A stretch of DNA of 64,000 bases, taken from contig NZ_DS022298.1 of NCBI RefSeq assembly GCF_000153805.1, forward strand, positions 1,161,434 through 1,225,433, given 5' to 3'. Shown here one piece after another: positions 8,209-17,542 of this stretch (the first letter of the stretch is position 1; each line of letters starts with the position of its first letter). The position numbers and the translations under genes were made by a program. The notes below the pieces were generated by a model. That model had not been told where the DNA came from. It saw only the letters and a list, made by a program, of their open reading frames with translations, and ran no database searches. The DNA is from Synechococcus sp. BL107. Its GTDB lineage: Bacteria; Cyanobacteriota; Cyanobacteriia; PCC-6307; Cyanobiaceae.

Positions 8209-9651
8209 GTGAGCGACGCCAGCTTCGACTTCGACGTCATTGTGATCGGTGCCGGGTATGGAGGCTTTGATGCTGCAAAGCATGCTGCCGACCATGGATT
8301 GAAGACGGCGATCATTGAATCGCGCGACATGGGTGGCACCTGCGTCAACCGAGGCTGTGTGCCGTCGAAAGCTCTCCTGGCCGCAAGCGGAAAGGTGCGT
8401 GAGCTTGCCGATGACAAGCACCTGTCGAGCTTCGGTATCCACGCAGCGCCGGTGCGCTTTGAACGTCAAAAAATTGCTGATCACGCCAATCAATTGGTGC
8501 AAGCGATTCGCACCAACCTGACGAAGACGCTCGAACGATCAGGCGTCACCATTCTCCGCGGCCATGGTCGTCTTGAGGGCTCCCAGCGGGTTGGATTGCG
8601 GGAACCCAGTGGTGTCGACCGTGTTATTACCGCGCAAGACGTGATCCTGGCCACGGGCTCTGATCCCTTCGTTCCGCCTGGTATCGAAACCGATGGTCGG
8701 ACGGTGTTCACAAGCGATGAAGCCATCAACCTTGAGTGGCTTCCTCGATGGATTGCCATCATCGGCAGCGGTTATATCGGCTTGGAATTTGCCGATGTTT
8801 ATACAGCCCTTGGTTGTGAAGTCACGATGATCGAGGCTCTCGATCGTGTGATGCCAACGTTTGATCCAGACATCGCAAAGATTGCCCGCCGCAACCTGAT
8901 TGAAGGCCGTGACATCGATGCCCGTTCTGGCGTGTTGGCTCGAAAAGTAACCCCTGGTTGTCCTGTCCAGATTGAACTGGCCGACTTCAATAGCCGCGAG
9001 TTTGTCGAGACCTTGGAGGTGGATGCTGTGTTGGTGGCCACCGGCCGTGTTCCCACGAGCAAAGGGCTCAATCTCGAATGCTTAAACATCGAAACCAATC
9101 GTGGTTTCGTGCCGATTGATGATGCGATGCGTGTGTTGGTGAATGATTCACCAATCCCCCATCTTTGGGCTGTTGGTGACGTCACCGGAAAGCTGATGTT
9201 GGCGCATACGGCTGCTGCTCAGGGAACAGTGGCTGTCGATAACATCCTTGGCCACGCGCGAACCATCGATTACCGCAGCATTCCAGCGGCCACGTTCACA
9301 CATCCAGAGATCAGCTCTGTTGGACTAACGGAAGCTGACGCCAAGGCTCTTGCTGAAAAGGACAATTTCCCCTTGGGAGCCGTACGCAGCTATTTCAAGG
9401 CCAATTCCAAAGCATTGGCAGAGCTTGATAGTGATGGCGTCATGAAGCTCCTCTTTAACAAGTCCAGCGGGGAGGTTCTTGGTGCCCATATTTATGGTTT
9501 GCATGCCGCTGATTTGATTCAAGAAGTGGCGAATGCAGTGGCACGACGCCAAAGCGTTTCACAACTCTCGCAAGAGGTGCATACGCATCCCACCTTGAGT
9601 GAGGTGGTGGAAGTGGCCTACAAGCAAGCTGCCTCACAATTGGTGGCTTGA
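8209..9651 (+). CDS. lpdA: Dihydrolipoamide dehydrogenase
   Basis: A 480-residue flavoprotein disulfide reductase, the E3 component of pyruvate dehydrogenase and possibly of the glycine cleavage complex, reoxidising dihydrolipoamide with NAD+. Seen: FAD-binding GAGYGGFDAA, the redox-active pair in CVNRGCVPSK (Cys45 and Cys50), NAD-binding GSGYIGLEFAD, the second FAD segment HLWAVGDVTG, and the C-terminal catalytic HTHPTLSE. GTG at 8209 is the start, five bases after the methylase stop. The E1-alpha subunit pdhA is at 17.5 kb. Confidence 0.93.
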   Translation: MSDASFDFDVIVIGAGYGGFDAAKHAADHGLKTAIIESRDMGGTCVNRGCVPSKALLAASGKVRELADDKHLSSFGIHAAPVRFERQKIADHANQLVQAIRTNLTKTLERSGVTILRGHGRLEGSQRVGLREPSGVDRVITAQDVILATGSDPFVPPGIETDGRTVFTSDEAINLEWLPRWIAIIGSGYIGLEFADVYTALGCEVTMIEALDRVMPTFDPDIAKIARRNLIEGRDIDARSGVLARKVTPGCPVQIELADFNSREFVETLEVDAVLVATGRVPTSKGLNLECLNIETNRGFVPIDDAMRVLVNDSPIPHLWAVGDVTGKLMLAHTAAAQGTVAVDNILGHARTIDYRSIPAATFTHPEISSVGLTEADAKALAEKDNFPLGAVRSYFKANSKALAELDSDGVMKLLFNKSSGEVLGAHIYGLHAADLIQEVANAVARRQSVSQLSQEVHTHPTLSEVVEVAYKQAASQLVA

Positions 9652-9704
9652 TTCAGTCTTTGATTCGTTATTAACCAGCGTCAATTCACTTTTACATCAC
9701 TGTT

Positions 9705-10589
9705 ATGGAGATTCGTCGTCGTTCGCCTAGTCCCAAGATTCGTGTCTCATACCTTGAGTATGGCGTTCCCCATGACGATGAAAAGCCGCGCAATATTCTC
9801 GAAAAAATTGTTTGGGAGAAGGATCGCGAAGTTGATCTGGCGCGGCAGAAAGTGCCGTTAGATCAACTGAAAAAAAAGATCAGCTTGTTGCCACCCGCAA
9901 GGGATTTTATTGCCGCACTTAAGCGGGCACAGATCAAGCCGGCCGTGATTGCAGAGGTGAAGAAGGCCAGCCCCAGTAAGGGAGTAATCCGTGATGATTT
10001 TGATCCTGTGGCCATTGCGAAGGCCTATGCCGCAGGTGGGGCAAGTTGTTTATCTGTGCTCACCGATAAGCAATTTTTTCAGGGTGGTTTTGACGTGTTG
10101 GTGCAGGTGCGTGAAACCGTTGATTTGCCCTTGCTGTGCAAAGAGTTTGTTCTGAGTCCGTACCAGCTTTTTCAGGCACGAGCGGCTGGTGCGGATGCGG
10201 TGCTATTGATCGCCGCGATCCTTACGGATCAGGACCTGCGCTACCTCAACAAAGTGGCTCAATCCCTTGGTTTGGATGTGTTGGTTGAGGTGCATGACGC
10301 CAAGGAGCTGGAGCGGGTGCTCGCGATTGGAGGTTTTTCATTGATTGGCATCAACAACCGCGACTTAGCCACATTTGAAACAGATCTAGCCACCACAGAA
10401 TTGTTGGTGAATCAATTCCGTGATCGTTTGCATTTGGACACCACCGTGCTGGTGAGTGAGTCGGGATTGTTTACGCGTTCCGATCTTGATCGGGTTCAGG
10501 CTGCTGGTGCTGAGGCCGTTTTGGTCGGTGAGGCCTTAATGCGTCAGGAGGATGTAGAGCAGGCCCTTCATTCACTGGTGGGGGCGTGA
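9705..10589 (+). CDS. trpC: Indole-3-glycerol phosphate synthase
   Basis: A 294-residue TIM-barrel enzyme that decarboxylates and cyclises CdRP to indole-3-glycerol phosphate in tryptophan synthesis. Motifs: [13 protein letters not shown] near residue 84, [48 protein letters not shown] and [11 protein letters not shown] at the phosphate site. About 30 extra N-terminal residues precede the canonical domain ([15 protein letters not shown]), as is usual in cyanobacteria. No other trp gene is adjacent. Confidence 0.94.
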   Translation: MEIRRRSPSPKIRVSYLEYGVPHDDEKPRNILEKIVWEKDREVDLARQKVPLDQLKKKISLLPPARDFIAALKRAQIKPAVIAEVKKASPSKGVIRDDFDPVAIAKAYAAGGASCLSVLTDKQFFQGGFDVLVQVRETVDLPLLCKEFVLSPYQLFQARAAGADAVLLIAAILTDQDLRYLNKVAQSLGLDVLVEVHDAKELERVLAIGGFSLIGINNRDLATFETDLATTELLVNQFRDRLHLDTTVLVSESGLFTRSDLDRVQAAGAEAVLVGEALMRQEDVEQALHSLVGA

Positions 10590-10632
10590 TGTTGCCCCGT
10601 CCTGCAGAATTGCGATCTATTGCACTGAGCTT

Positions 10633-11301
10633 TTGCTGATCAGCCTGCTCACGGGTTTCGCCGCTGGTGCTGTTCATGTGGTGGGTGGTGTGGACCATCT
10701 CGTGGCGATGACGCCTTTTTCACTGCGACAGCCCGTCGCTGCCCTGCGCGCTGGGTTGGCTTGGGGGGCTGGTCATTCGGTTGGCGTAGTGGTGCTCGCC
10801 CTCGCTGCGATCGGTTTGAAAGACCTCGTCCATATCGAAGCAATGTCGGCATGGGCCGAATTTTTGGTGGGCGTCGCTCTCTTGTTGGTGGGTGCTCTGG
10901 CGGTCCGTACCGCTTTCGGACTCAAGCTGCATAGCCATGAGCACCATCACAATGATGCCTCGATTCATCGGCATCTCCACTTGCATGTCCGTGGCCAAAG
11001 CAACCACCGCCGTCACGCCCATGCCGCTTCGGGCCTCGGCCTTTTGCATGGTTTGGCCGGTGCGAGTCATCTCTTGGCAGTGATTCCAGCTTTGGCATTG
11101 CCCCCATTGGGAGCTTTCGCCTACTTAGTGGCCTATCTCGGAGGATCGATTGCGGCTATGGCTGCTGTTGTGAGCACCCTGTCGTTTCTCACTCTGCGGA
11201 GTGGTGCACGTGTGTTGCCGTTGTTGGTGGGATGCACGGGGGCCCTATCGATTGCAACCGGTGCTTTTTGGTTGCAGAAAACATCTGCTGTTGTGTTCTA
11301 A
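10633..11301 (+). CDS. Nickel/cobalt permease-like membrane protein
   Basis: A 222-residue protein with about six hydrophobic helices, a GGVDHLVAMTP motif near the N-terminus, GLAWGAGHSVGV, and a His-rich hydrophilic loop (HSHEHHHND followed by HRHLHLHVRG, about residues 98-125) likely to bind a transition metal. LLHGLAGASHLLAVIPAL repeats the His-bearing helix pattern. This matches the general plan of NiCoT/UreH/HupE-type permeases. It faces sodX-sodN across 156 bases, which strongly suggests nickel supply to the Ni-superoxide dismutase. The start is TTG 10633; no ATG is available in frame. Metal specificity is inferred from context. Confidence 0.75.
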   Translation: MLISLLTGFAAGAVHVVGGVDHLVAMTPFSLRQPVAALRAGLAWGAGHSVGVVVLALAAIGLKDLVHIEAMSAWAEFLVGVALLLVGALAVRTAFGLKLHSHEHHHNDASIHRHLHLHVRGQSNHRRHAHAASGLGLLHGLAGASHLLAVIPALALPPLGAFAYLVAYLGGSIAAMAAVVSTLSFLTLRSGARVLPLLVGCTGALSIATGAFWLQKTSAVVF

Positions 11302-11457
11302 ATCGTTTGGATTTAGCTCATAGTTTCACAATGCTTTTATCAGATAGGTCGATATCAATCAAGAGGGAAGTCGGTCGACTTAGCGTTCTTTTTTGAAGAT
11401 GCTTTTAACTTTTGGCCCTGCTACTTGTTGCCCGAGTTGGGTGATTGAGATGGTTGG

Positions 11458-11799
11458 TTAAAAACGGTTTGCTTGCCTGCTCTGGTTAGAGCTAACGCGG
11501 GCCATAACGATGCCGATCAACGCTGATGGGGGGATTGGTCCCAGCTGCCGACTATCAGTACTGGAGGAGGGGTTGTCCCCTAGAAGAATCATCCCGTCGT
11601 GCCCCACACTCTGAAGACGCTTGATGAGGCGAAGTCCTGGCCTTAAAGGATGCCACGCCACCACAACGGCTCCCAAGGGTGGAGTGTCAGTGTCGGCTGA
11701 GGTCCGTCGAACCAGCACCCGGTCGTCAGGATTGAGGGTGGGACGCATGGACTCGCCTTCCACTTTGAGAAGCAAACGGCGTCCACAAAAAAGCAGCAA
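11458..11799 (-). CDS. sodX: Nickel-type superoxide dismutase maturation protease
   Basis: A small S24/S26 signal-peptidase-like protein. The Ser motif VEGESMRPTL and the Lys in RLIKRLQS form the Ser-Lys dyad, and LLGDNPSSSTDSRQLGP is the conserved C-terminal box. In Ni-SOD organisms SodX removes the SodN propeptide so that the N-terminal His can bind nickel. It lies 53 bases downstream of sodN on the same strand. The only standard start is TTG 11799, yet the family-like sequence AAGLQDLLL continues upstream in frame without ATG, GTG or TTG, so the real start may be a rarer codon (CTG, ATT or ATC). Confidence 0.9.
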   Translation of the reverse strand: MLLFCGRRLLLKVEGESMRPTLNPDDRVLVRRTSADTDTPPLGAVVVAWHPLRPGLRLIKRLQSVGHDGMILLGDNPSSSTDSRQLGPIPPSALIGIVMARVSSNQSRQANRF

Positions 11800-11852
11800 C
11801 AGGTCTTGAAGACCAGCTGCTGCAATCGGCGATATGGGTGAGCGGATTGTGC

Positions 11853-12329
11853 TCAGGAGGCGGTAACCCAGGCGTCGCTACGGCCTTTGGATTGCCAGAA
11901 CATGCCGTGGATTTTTTCAACAGCAGCCATCAGTTCTTCGGCTTTGCCTTGGTCGATGTGCACCTTGCAGGCGCTGCAAAGCTTGGCCGCTTTCCAGAAG
12001 GTGTCGTGGAGATCGGGGAACGTGGCGAGGTGCTCGGGCTTGAAATAGTCGGTCCAAAGGATCAACAGTTCTTTCTTGGTCTTTTGGGCTTCGTCTTCCT
12101 TGACCGCAACAAAACGGGAGAAGGTGTTGTTGTAGGTGGCAAGAGCTGCAGCATTTCCTGCATCAGGTGCTTCCAAAGCCTTGAGCTTTTTAGTCATCGC
12201 GAGCACTGCTTCAGCGTGAACACGAGCTGAAGCAGGGTCGTAGACGCCGCAAGGTCCATCGCAATGGGCTTCCACAACGGAAGCGGGCAGAGCGCAGACA
12301 ATGGCGTTAAGGGCCGAACGCAGCATCAT
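11853..12329 (-). CDS. sodN: Nickel superoxide dismutase precursor
   Basis: A 158-residue Ni-SOD that disproportionates superoxide. The nickel hook HCDGPCGVYDP begins at residue 22, directly after a 21-residue propeptide ending VVEA; cleavage before His22 exposes the amine, His imidazole, Cys2 and Cys6 ligands of the mature enzyme. The rest is the four-helix bundle with WTDYFKPEHL and the C-terminal region. Use of nickel rather than iron for SOD is typical of open-ocean picocyanobacteria. It is followed by sodX and faces a permease-like gene. Confidence 0.97.
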   Translation of the reverse strand: MMLRSALNAIVCALPASVVEAHCDGPCGVYDPASARVHAEAVLAMTKKLKALEAPDAGNAAALATYNNTFSRFVAVKEDEAQKTKKELLILWTDYFKPEHLATFPDLHDTFWKAAKLCSACKVHIDQGKAEELMAAVEKIHGMFWQSKGRSDAWVTAS

Positions 12330-12369
12330 TTAAGGAGCGGTATTTGCTTGATGTGAGCCTAGCTTCCGC

Positions 12370-12966
12370 TCACTTCTTGACGTCGAGTAATTCGACCTCA
12401 AAGAGCAAGGTGGCGTTTGGAGGAATCACACCACCGGCACCACGCTTTCCATACGCCAGGTCGGGCGGGATGACCAGGTTGCGCTTGCCGCCCACTTTCA
12501 TCCCAGCCACACCCTCTTCCCAGCCCTTGATGACGCGGCCAGCTCCCAGCGGGAAGCTGAACGGACCACGTCCATAGCTGCTGTCGAATTCGGTGCCGTT
12601 TTCGAGGCTGCCTCTGTAGTTCACCACGACTGTTTGTCCCGCAGTGGCTTCGTCCCCAGTTCCAACCTCAATCTCCGTAATTTTCAAGCCACTGGGCAGA
12701 AGACGGGTGTCGGGGGCATCCATCGGGCCGCCCAGGGCGGATGCATCGGCTTGATTGGTCTCAGGCGCCATGGCGAAAAGGGTTGGATTGGGGTTTTCGG
12801 GGTCCAGTTCGAAGTTCGATGCAACAGCAGCTTTGGATTCGGAACGCACCACAGCAACTTCGGCCTGGGGTGCAGCCGTCACCGTGGAAGGAGAGATCAG
12901 TTGGCTCACAAAGGCCAGAAGGAGGCAAGCCACACACACCGAGGTGGAGATCAAAATGTCGCGCAC
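12370..12966 (-). CDS. FKBP-type peptidyl-prolyl cis-trans isomerase
   Basis: A 198-residue protein with an N-terminal hydrophobic segment (residues 4-28, probable signal or anchor), a low-complexity linker, and a C-terminal FKBP domain from about residue 90. Domain marks: [53 protein letters not shown] and [16 protein letters not shown]. It should catalyse proline isomerisation outside the cytoplasm, in the periplasm or thylakoid lumen. It sits 40 bases upstream of sodN on the same strand and might be transcribed into it. Confidence 0.92.
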   Translation of the reverse strand: MRDILISTSVCVACLLLAFVSQLISPSTVTAAPQAEVAVVRSESKAAVASNFELDPENPNPTLFAMAPETNQADASALGGPMDAPDTRLLPSGLKITEIEVGTGDEATAGQTVVVNYRGSLENGTEFDSSYGRGPFSFPLGAGRVIKGWEEGVAGMKVGGKRNLVIPPDLAYGKRGAGGVIPPNATLLFEVELLDVKK

Positions 12967-13018
12967 AGAATCCGAGTCGGATGGTCCTAATTCTGGCCTT
13001 TCAGAGGGCCGGAATGAA

Positions 13019-13345
13019 TTATTCGGCCCGATTCAGTTGACGAATCTGTTGTTCCAGTCGGTCGAGGCGACCTCGAAGTTCATCCACTTCTCTTTGACTC
13101 GGAACGCCAAGATCTTGAAGGATGTTGTCTCGGTTGCGTTCCAGATTCCGGCCCATCTGTTGCTCAAGCTCTGGGGTTTCCCCCCGCAAGGCCTTGAGCA
13201 CGTCATCGACCAACTCTGATGCCTGGTTTGGATCCAGTTGCCCGTTGCTGACCCATGCTTGCGTGACGCCTCGCAGCCGGTCGGCCACCAGGGTTGTGGT
13301 GCCGAGTCCACGGAGCAGAAGCTGCTGAAGCGGGTTGGCGTCCAT
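13019..13345 (-). CDS. Phasin-like coiled-coil protein
   Basis: A 108-residue protein starting at ATG 13345 ([15 protein letters not shown]). The pattern of an N-terminal amphipathic helix ([18 protein letters not shown]), a helical middle and a C-terminal coiled coil ([19 protein letters not shown]) matches poly(hydroxyalkanoate) granule-associated/phasin-family proteins as annotated in many bacteria. Marine Synechococcus generally lack PHA synthesis, and no PHA gene is nearby, so a different role is likely. The longer open frame upstream overlaps the divergent lnt gene and is not used. Confidence 0.7.
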   Translation of the reverse strand: MDANPLQQLLLRGLGTTTLVADRLRGVTQAWVSNGQLDPNQASELVDDVLKALRGETPELEQQMGRNLERNRDNILQDLGVPSQREVDELRGRLDRLEQQIRQLNRAE

Positions 13346-13398
13346 GGGAGTCCGCAAAGGGCTGCCGTCCAGGATGGCTTGGTCTTGCCCCTCTGACC

Positions 13399-14820
13399 AT
13401 GGGCGATCTCCGACTGTCTGCTGGATGGCGCGCCGTTTTTGGGGGCGTGCTCGCAGGGCTGGCACCTTCTTTGGGCGGCCCCCTTCTGATGCTGCCTGCG
13501 TTGGCGTTGTTGTGGTCGTTTGCTGAACGCACCCGCTGGAGTGCGGTGTGGGGTTTGCTCGCTGTGCTGGTGAGCCATGCCTGGCTGTTGTCATTGCATC
13601 CACTCACCTGGATGGGTGTGCCTGCCCTGTTGAGCCTCCCTCTGGCGATCAGCCTTTGGTTGATCTGTGGCGTTTGTGCGGCGGCGTTGCTCGCGTTGTG
13701 GTCGATGCTGCTGCAGCGCTGTCGTCGTTGGTTCCCGCGATCAGCGCCCTGGTTGCTTGCGGCTGTTCTCGCTTTGATTTGGGCCTGGGCTGAGCTGGTG
13801 TTGTCGGGCTCGCCGTTGTTTTGGATCGGGGTCGGTGGCAGCACATTGCCCTGGGACCTACCGCTCGCCGGCTTGTCCCGTTGGTTTGGTTCCGGGGGAC
13901 TGGTTGTGGTTCAGCTGATGTGGGCCTGGTGGATTTGCGGCTTGGTGGAGCGCCGAGGCATCGACCGTCGAGCCGTCAATCGCCGTGGTTTGTGGATCGG
14001 TTTCGGCAGCCTTCTGCTGGCCCATGGCCTAGGTGCTGTGATTTTGGCGACAGCACCACCCGTAACCGGTGCTCTCTCGATGGCCGTATGGCAGCCAGCG
14101 GTGCCCACCCGTAAAAAGTTGGATCTGGATCAGCAGCGCCAACTCCCGCAGGCTTTGCTCGCTGCGTTGCAAGAGGCGAAAGGCGAGCAAGTGGATGCTT
14201 TGGTGGCGCCGGAGGGTGTGCTTCCGTCCCGTTGGCGCATGCCCCAGGGGGCACCATCTGTGCCCCTGATCAGTGGTGGGTTCCGCTGGGTGCAGGGCCA
14301 GCAGCGCAGCTCATTGTTGCTGTTCTCACCGGACTCTGAACGTCCAGAGCCCCTCCTTGACAAACACCGCCTGGTGCCCATTGGGGAATGGATTCCGCCG
14401 CTCCCGGGGGGATTCACCGCCGGATTATCGGCGGTGGGGGGGCTGCATCCAGGGGATGAATCGCGGCTGTTTTCCGTCTTCGACTCTCCTGCTGCTGGGG
14501 CTATTTGCTACGAAATTGCTGATGGCAGGTCCCTGGCTCTGGCCGCAGCCGAGGGGGCGGATTGGCTGCTTTCTATCGCCAATCTCGATCCATATCCCTC
14601 GCAGCTGCAGCAACAATTTTTGGCGTTGGCGCAGCTGCGTGCCATCGAATCGGGTCGTGACCTGCTCAGCGTCGCGAATACGGGACCGACGGCCCTGATT
14701 TCTGCCGATGGACATGTGAATCGCCTGTTGCCACCAATGGAGGTCGGAGTCGCCACGGTGACGATCCAGCGTCGCGAAACAATGAGCTTTTATTCCTGGT
14801 TGGTGTCGCAGTCCCGTTGA
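13399..14820 (+). CDS. lnt: Apolipoprotein N-acyltransferase
   Basis: An integral membrane enzyme that N-acylates the lipid-modified Cys of lipoproteins. Starting at ATG 13399 it has 473 residues: about six N-terminal membrane helices (to about residue 220) and a C-terminal nitrilase-fold domain with the Glu in [11 protein letters not shown], the Lys in [11 protein letters not shown] and the Cys in [11 protein letters not shown] forming the Glu-Lys-Cys triad. Several lipoprotein substrates are predicted in this same window (38.5-40.8 kb). An upstream in-frame start would overlap the divergent phasin-like gene. Confidence 0.92.
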   Translation: MGDLRLSAGWRAVFGGVLAGLAPSLGGPLLMLPALALLWSFAERTRWSAVWGLLAVLVSHAWLLSLHPLTWMGVPALLSLPLAISLWLICGVCAAALLALWSMLLQRCRRWFPRSAPWLLAAVLALIWAWAELVLSGSPLFWIGVGGSTLPWDLPLAGLSRWFGSGGLVVVQLMWAWWICGLVERRGIDRRAVNRRGLWIGFGSLLLAHGLGAVILATAPPVTGALSMAVWQPAVPTRKKLDLDQQRQLPQALLAALQEAKGEQVDALVAPEGVLPSRWRMPQGAPSVPLISGGFRWVQGQQRSSLLLFSPDSERPEPLLDKHRLVPIGEWIPPLPGGFTAGLSAVGGLHPGDESRLFSVFDSPAAGAICYEIADGRSLALAAAEGADWLLSIANLDPYPSQLQQQFLALAQLRAIESGRDLLSVANTGPTALISADGHVNRLLPPMEVGVATVTIQRRETMSFYSWLVSQSR

Positions 14821-16013
14821 AGCAATCCACCCCCCAGCACGGTGTCGTCCGCATAAAAAACGGCGGCTTGCCCAGGGGCGATGGAAAACTGATTCTCGTC
14901 AAACACCAGATGGCAACGGTGGGGGCGCTGGCGTTGATGGTCGTCGTCGGTCGCGGGCAATGGGGTTAACCGGGCGGTGACGGGAGCACTGCGGTACCGC
15001 ACTTGCACATCGACGTTCATGGCCTGCAGGGGTGGATCGATGGAAACCCAGTTGATCGCACCGACAACCGCCTCCTGACGACCAGCTTCCGCCCGGGGTG
15101 CCACCACAACGCGATTCATGGCTGGGTCGAGTTTCACCACGTGTAATGGCTCTTGCCACGCCACGCCAAGGCCCTTGCGCTGGCCGATGGTGAAGTGCTC
15201 GATCCCATCGTGCTCCCCCACCACAGTGCCGTCCTTCAGGACGATTTCCCCTTGTCGCGGCGGCAAATAGGTATCCAGAAAGGCACGCATGGAACCGTGG
15301 TGGTCCGCCAGGCATAGGTCCTGACTCTCGGGCTTTTCAGCGGTGCGCAGACCATGGCGGCCGGCTTCGATGCGTGTATCCGCTTTGGTCAGTTCGCCGA
15401 GGGGAAACACGATCCTGCCGAGGGCTTCTTGCGGCAGGTCGTAGAGGAAATAGCTCTGGTCTTTGCGGGAGTCCAAGCCTCGCAGCAGCTGATGGCGTCC
15501 ACGATCACCGCCATGGCGGATGCGGGCGTAGTGGCCCGTAGCAATTCTTGGAAGATGGCGCTCCTGCTTTGCCCACTCGAGCATGGGGCCAAATTTCACA
15601 GATCGGTTGCACTGCGAACAGGGCAGCGGCGTGATGCCGTCCTGGTAGCCATCCACGAGTCGTTGAACAATTTCCTTTTGGAAGGTTTCGCGGGTATCGA
15701 CCACATGGTGAGGGATGCCCAACTGCTCACAGATGCCTGCGGCATCCACCAACCCTTCAGCGCAGCAGGCGCCTTTTCCACTCATCAGCCACAACGTCAG
15801 TCCCTCGACCTCCCAGCCGGCTTCCACCAACAGGGCAGCGGTTAAGGAACTATCCACTCCACCCGACAACCCGACGGCGACGCGATGCTCCCCAGGCCAT
15901 TGACGCAGCCGGGTCAGGGCGGCTTCTCCGGCCTCCGTCATGGTTGTTCCAAGGGCCATCGGCGGCGCAGGGAGATCACTCCATAGTGAGCTCCCGGCCA
16001 TCAATCTCGCCAT
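14790..16013 (-). CDS. mnmA: tRNA-specific 2-thiouridylase
   Basis: MnmA places sulfur at C2 of the wobble uridine in Lys, Glu and Gln tRNAs. The N-terminal PP-loop [18 protein letters not shown] (near residue 47), the catalytic Cys in [31 protein letters not shown] and the second Cys in [10 protein letters not shown] are all visible. About 30 extra N-terminal residues precede the usual domain, so a start at ATG 15939 is possible. Its 3' end overlaps the 3' end of convergent lnt by 31 bases. Confidence 0.93.
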   Translation of the reverse strand: MARLMAGSSLWSDLPAPPMALGTTMTEAGEAALTRLRQWPGEHRVAVGLSGGVDSSLTAALLVEAGWEVEGLTLWLMSGKGACCAEGLVDAAGICEQLGIPHHVVDTRETFQKEIVQRLVDGYQDGITPLPCSQCNRSVKFGPMLEWAKQERHLPRIATGHYARIRHGGDRGRHQLLRGLDSRKDQSYFLYDLPQEALGRIVFPLGELTKADTRIEAGRHGLRTAEKPESQDLCLADHHGSMRAFLDTYLPPRQGEIVLKDGTVVGEHDGIEHFTIGQRKGLGVAWQEPLHVVKLDPAMNRVVVAPRAEAGRQEAVVGAINWVSIDPPLQAMNVDVQVRYRSAPVTARLTPLPATDDDHQRQRPHRCHLVFDENQFSIAPGQAAVFYADDTVLGGGLLQRDCDTNQE

Positions 16014-16568
16014 GGGCTGGCCTTGAGCTGATGCGTGTGATGCCGAGATTGTTGCGACGGCGGTTTGTTGGTTGGTTTTGCAGCTTTGTTTGAAAGTTGC
16101 TCACGAGAACATTGCGGATCGGCTTGCGGAATTTTTTTAGATGTGCTGCTGCTGCCCGATGAGAGGCAAGCGCGACGAGGAAAGTGGTGGCGTTGTCCCC
16201 TCTGGGTTGATGCGTGTTGATTGCATCTGTTGGTGGAGCTGATTCGCTGGAATCCTATGCAGTGCCTGCTTTTTTGCACGTTTACATACACGTAGAATTT
16301 CCCTGGATTGCGAACGATGTCGATTTTTTAGTGTATGAAAACCCTCACATCAAGGTGTAAATGAACACAAATACGGTCGTGCGGTAATCAATTTCCGACC
16401 GCTTGGATTGGTCCAAATTGCCCCGTTTTTTTGCGATAAAATCTGGATAAGAAACTATTTGTTAAGCCCGAATGTTTCGATTTCCTGGCCTGAATCTGAA
16501 GGGTTGCTGAAAAAGAGGCCTTCTTTTGTTTCTTCGTAAGAAAGTCTTTGCACATTCGGGCTGCCTCC
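16014..16568. other. Long intergenic region upstream of the sigma factor gene
   Basis: This 555-base stretch is A+T-richer than its surroundings, notably from 16260 to 16540, and has no convincing gene. It contains short inverted repeats (ACGT arms around 16278-16294 and GCGGT/ACCGC around 16380-16402) and A/T-rich boxes. It probably holds the promoter and a long 5' leader of the sigma gene and the mnmA promoter. A small non-coding RNA here is possible but not shown. Confidence 0.45.
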
Positions 16569-17510
16569 ATGGTGTCCACAGCTTCTAAGCCGCTCGAGAC
16601 GCAACGTCGCCGTAGCAGCGATCCTGTGAGTTGGTATTTATCAACGATCGGAAGAATCCCTCTGCTCACGGCGGCAGAGGAAATTGAATTGGGAAATCAA
16701 GTGCAAGCCATGATGGCTTTCACAGAAGACGGTTCGAAGGACTTCAAAGTTGAAGACCTGACGACTAAACAGCGGCGCATGCTTCGTATTGGCCGTCGGG
16801 CCAAAGAGCGGATGATGAAGGCCAACCTTCGTCTTGTCGTCAGCGTTGCCAAGAAATACCAGGGCAAAGGTTTAGAACTTTTGGACTTGATCCAAGAGGG
16901 TTCTCTTGGCTTGGAACGGGCTGTTGAAAAATTCGATCCCACAAGGGGGTACAAGTTTTCGACCTACGCCTTCTGGTGGATTCGGCAGAGCATGACCAGG
17001 GCGATTGCTTGCCAATCCCGCACGATCCGTCTCCCTGTTCATCTCAGCGAACGTCTCACCACGATTCGCAAAGTCAGTTTGGATCTCGCCCACAAGCTTG
17101 GCGCCATGCCGAACCGGTTGGAAATCGCTGAAGCGATGGATATTCCGGTGGAAGAGCTCGATTCCCTCTTGCGTCAGGCCCTCACCACCAGCAGCCTCGA
17201 CGCTCCAGTTAATGGAGAAGAAGGACGAAGCTTCCTTGGTGACTTAATTGCCGATTCGTCAGCGGACGAACCCCTCGACATCGTTGAGCAGCGCATTCAC
17301 CATGAGCAACTCGGCCGTTGGCTCAGTCATCTCAGTGAGCAAGAGCAAAATGTGCTTCGGCTTCGTTTTGGCTTAGAAGGCAACGAGCGTCACACGCTTG
17401 CCGAGATTGGTCGCATGATGGAAGTATCCCGAGAGCGGGTCCGTCAGGTGGAGCTCAAGGCTCTTCGAAAATTGCGCAATCTCACCAGACGCTTGCCGAG
17501 TGGCATTTGA
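16569..17510 (+). CDS. RNA polymerase sigma factor, group 2 (RpoD-like)
   Basis: A 313-residue sigma-70 family protein. Region 1.2 (DPVSWYLSTIGRIPLLTAAEEIELG), region 2 (LRLVVSVAKKYQGKGLELLDLIQEG, then KFSTYAFWWIRQSMTRAI), region 3 and region 4 with a helix-turn-helix (TLAEIGRMMEVSRERVRQVE) are all present. The lack of an N-terminal region 1.1 and the size place it among the non-essential group 2 sigmas of cyanobacteria, which respond to light, nutrient or circadian cues. ATG 16569 is the start; a TTG at 16548 is less likely. The long leader suggests complex regulation. Confidence 0.93.
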   Translation: MVSTASKPLETQRRRSSDPVSWYLSTIGRIPLLTAAEEIELGNQVQAMMAFTEDGSKDFKVEDLTTKQRRMLRIGRRAKERMMKANLRLVVSVAKKYQGKGLELLDLIQEGSLGLERAVEKFDPTRGYKFSTYAFWWIRQSMTRAIACQSRTIRLPVHLSERLTTIRKVSLDLAHKLGAMPNRLEIAEAMDIPVEELDSLLRQALTTSSLDAPVNGEEGRSFLGDLIADSSADEPLDIVEQRIHHEQLGRWLSHLSEQEQNVLRLRFGLEGNERHTLAEIGRMMEVSRERVRQVELKALRKLRNLTRRLPSGI

Positions 17511-17542
17511 TGAGCGGTTTTAAGGAGTGGCGTGGCTGAGGC

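Noticed and set aside
13346-13603. N-terminal extension of the phasin-like protein
   Set aside because: The extra residues overlap the divergent lnt start, are rich in Arg, Thr and Pro as expected for an antisense frame, and the internal ATG 13345 gives a normal product.
16141-16242. A frame beginning Met followed by four Cys upstream of the sigma gene
   Set aside because: It arises from a short GCT/TGC repeat, is only about 33 codons long and has no ribosome site or resemblance to a protein.
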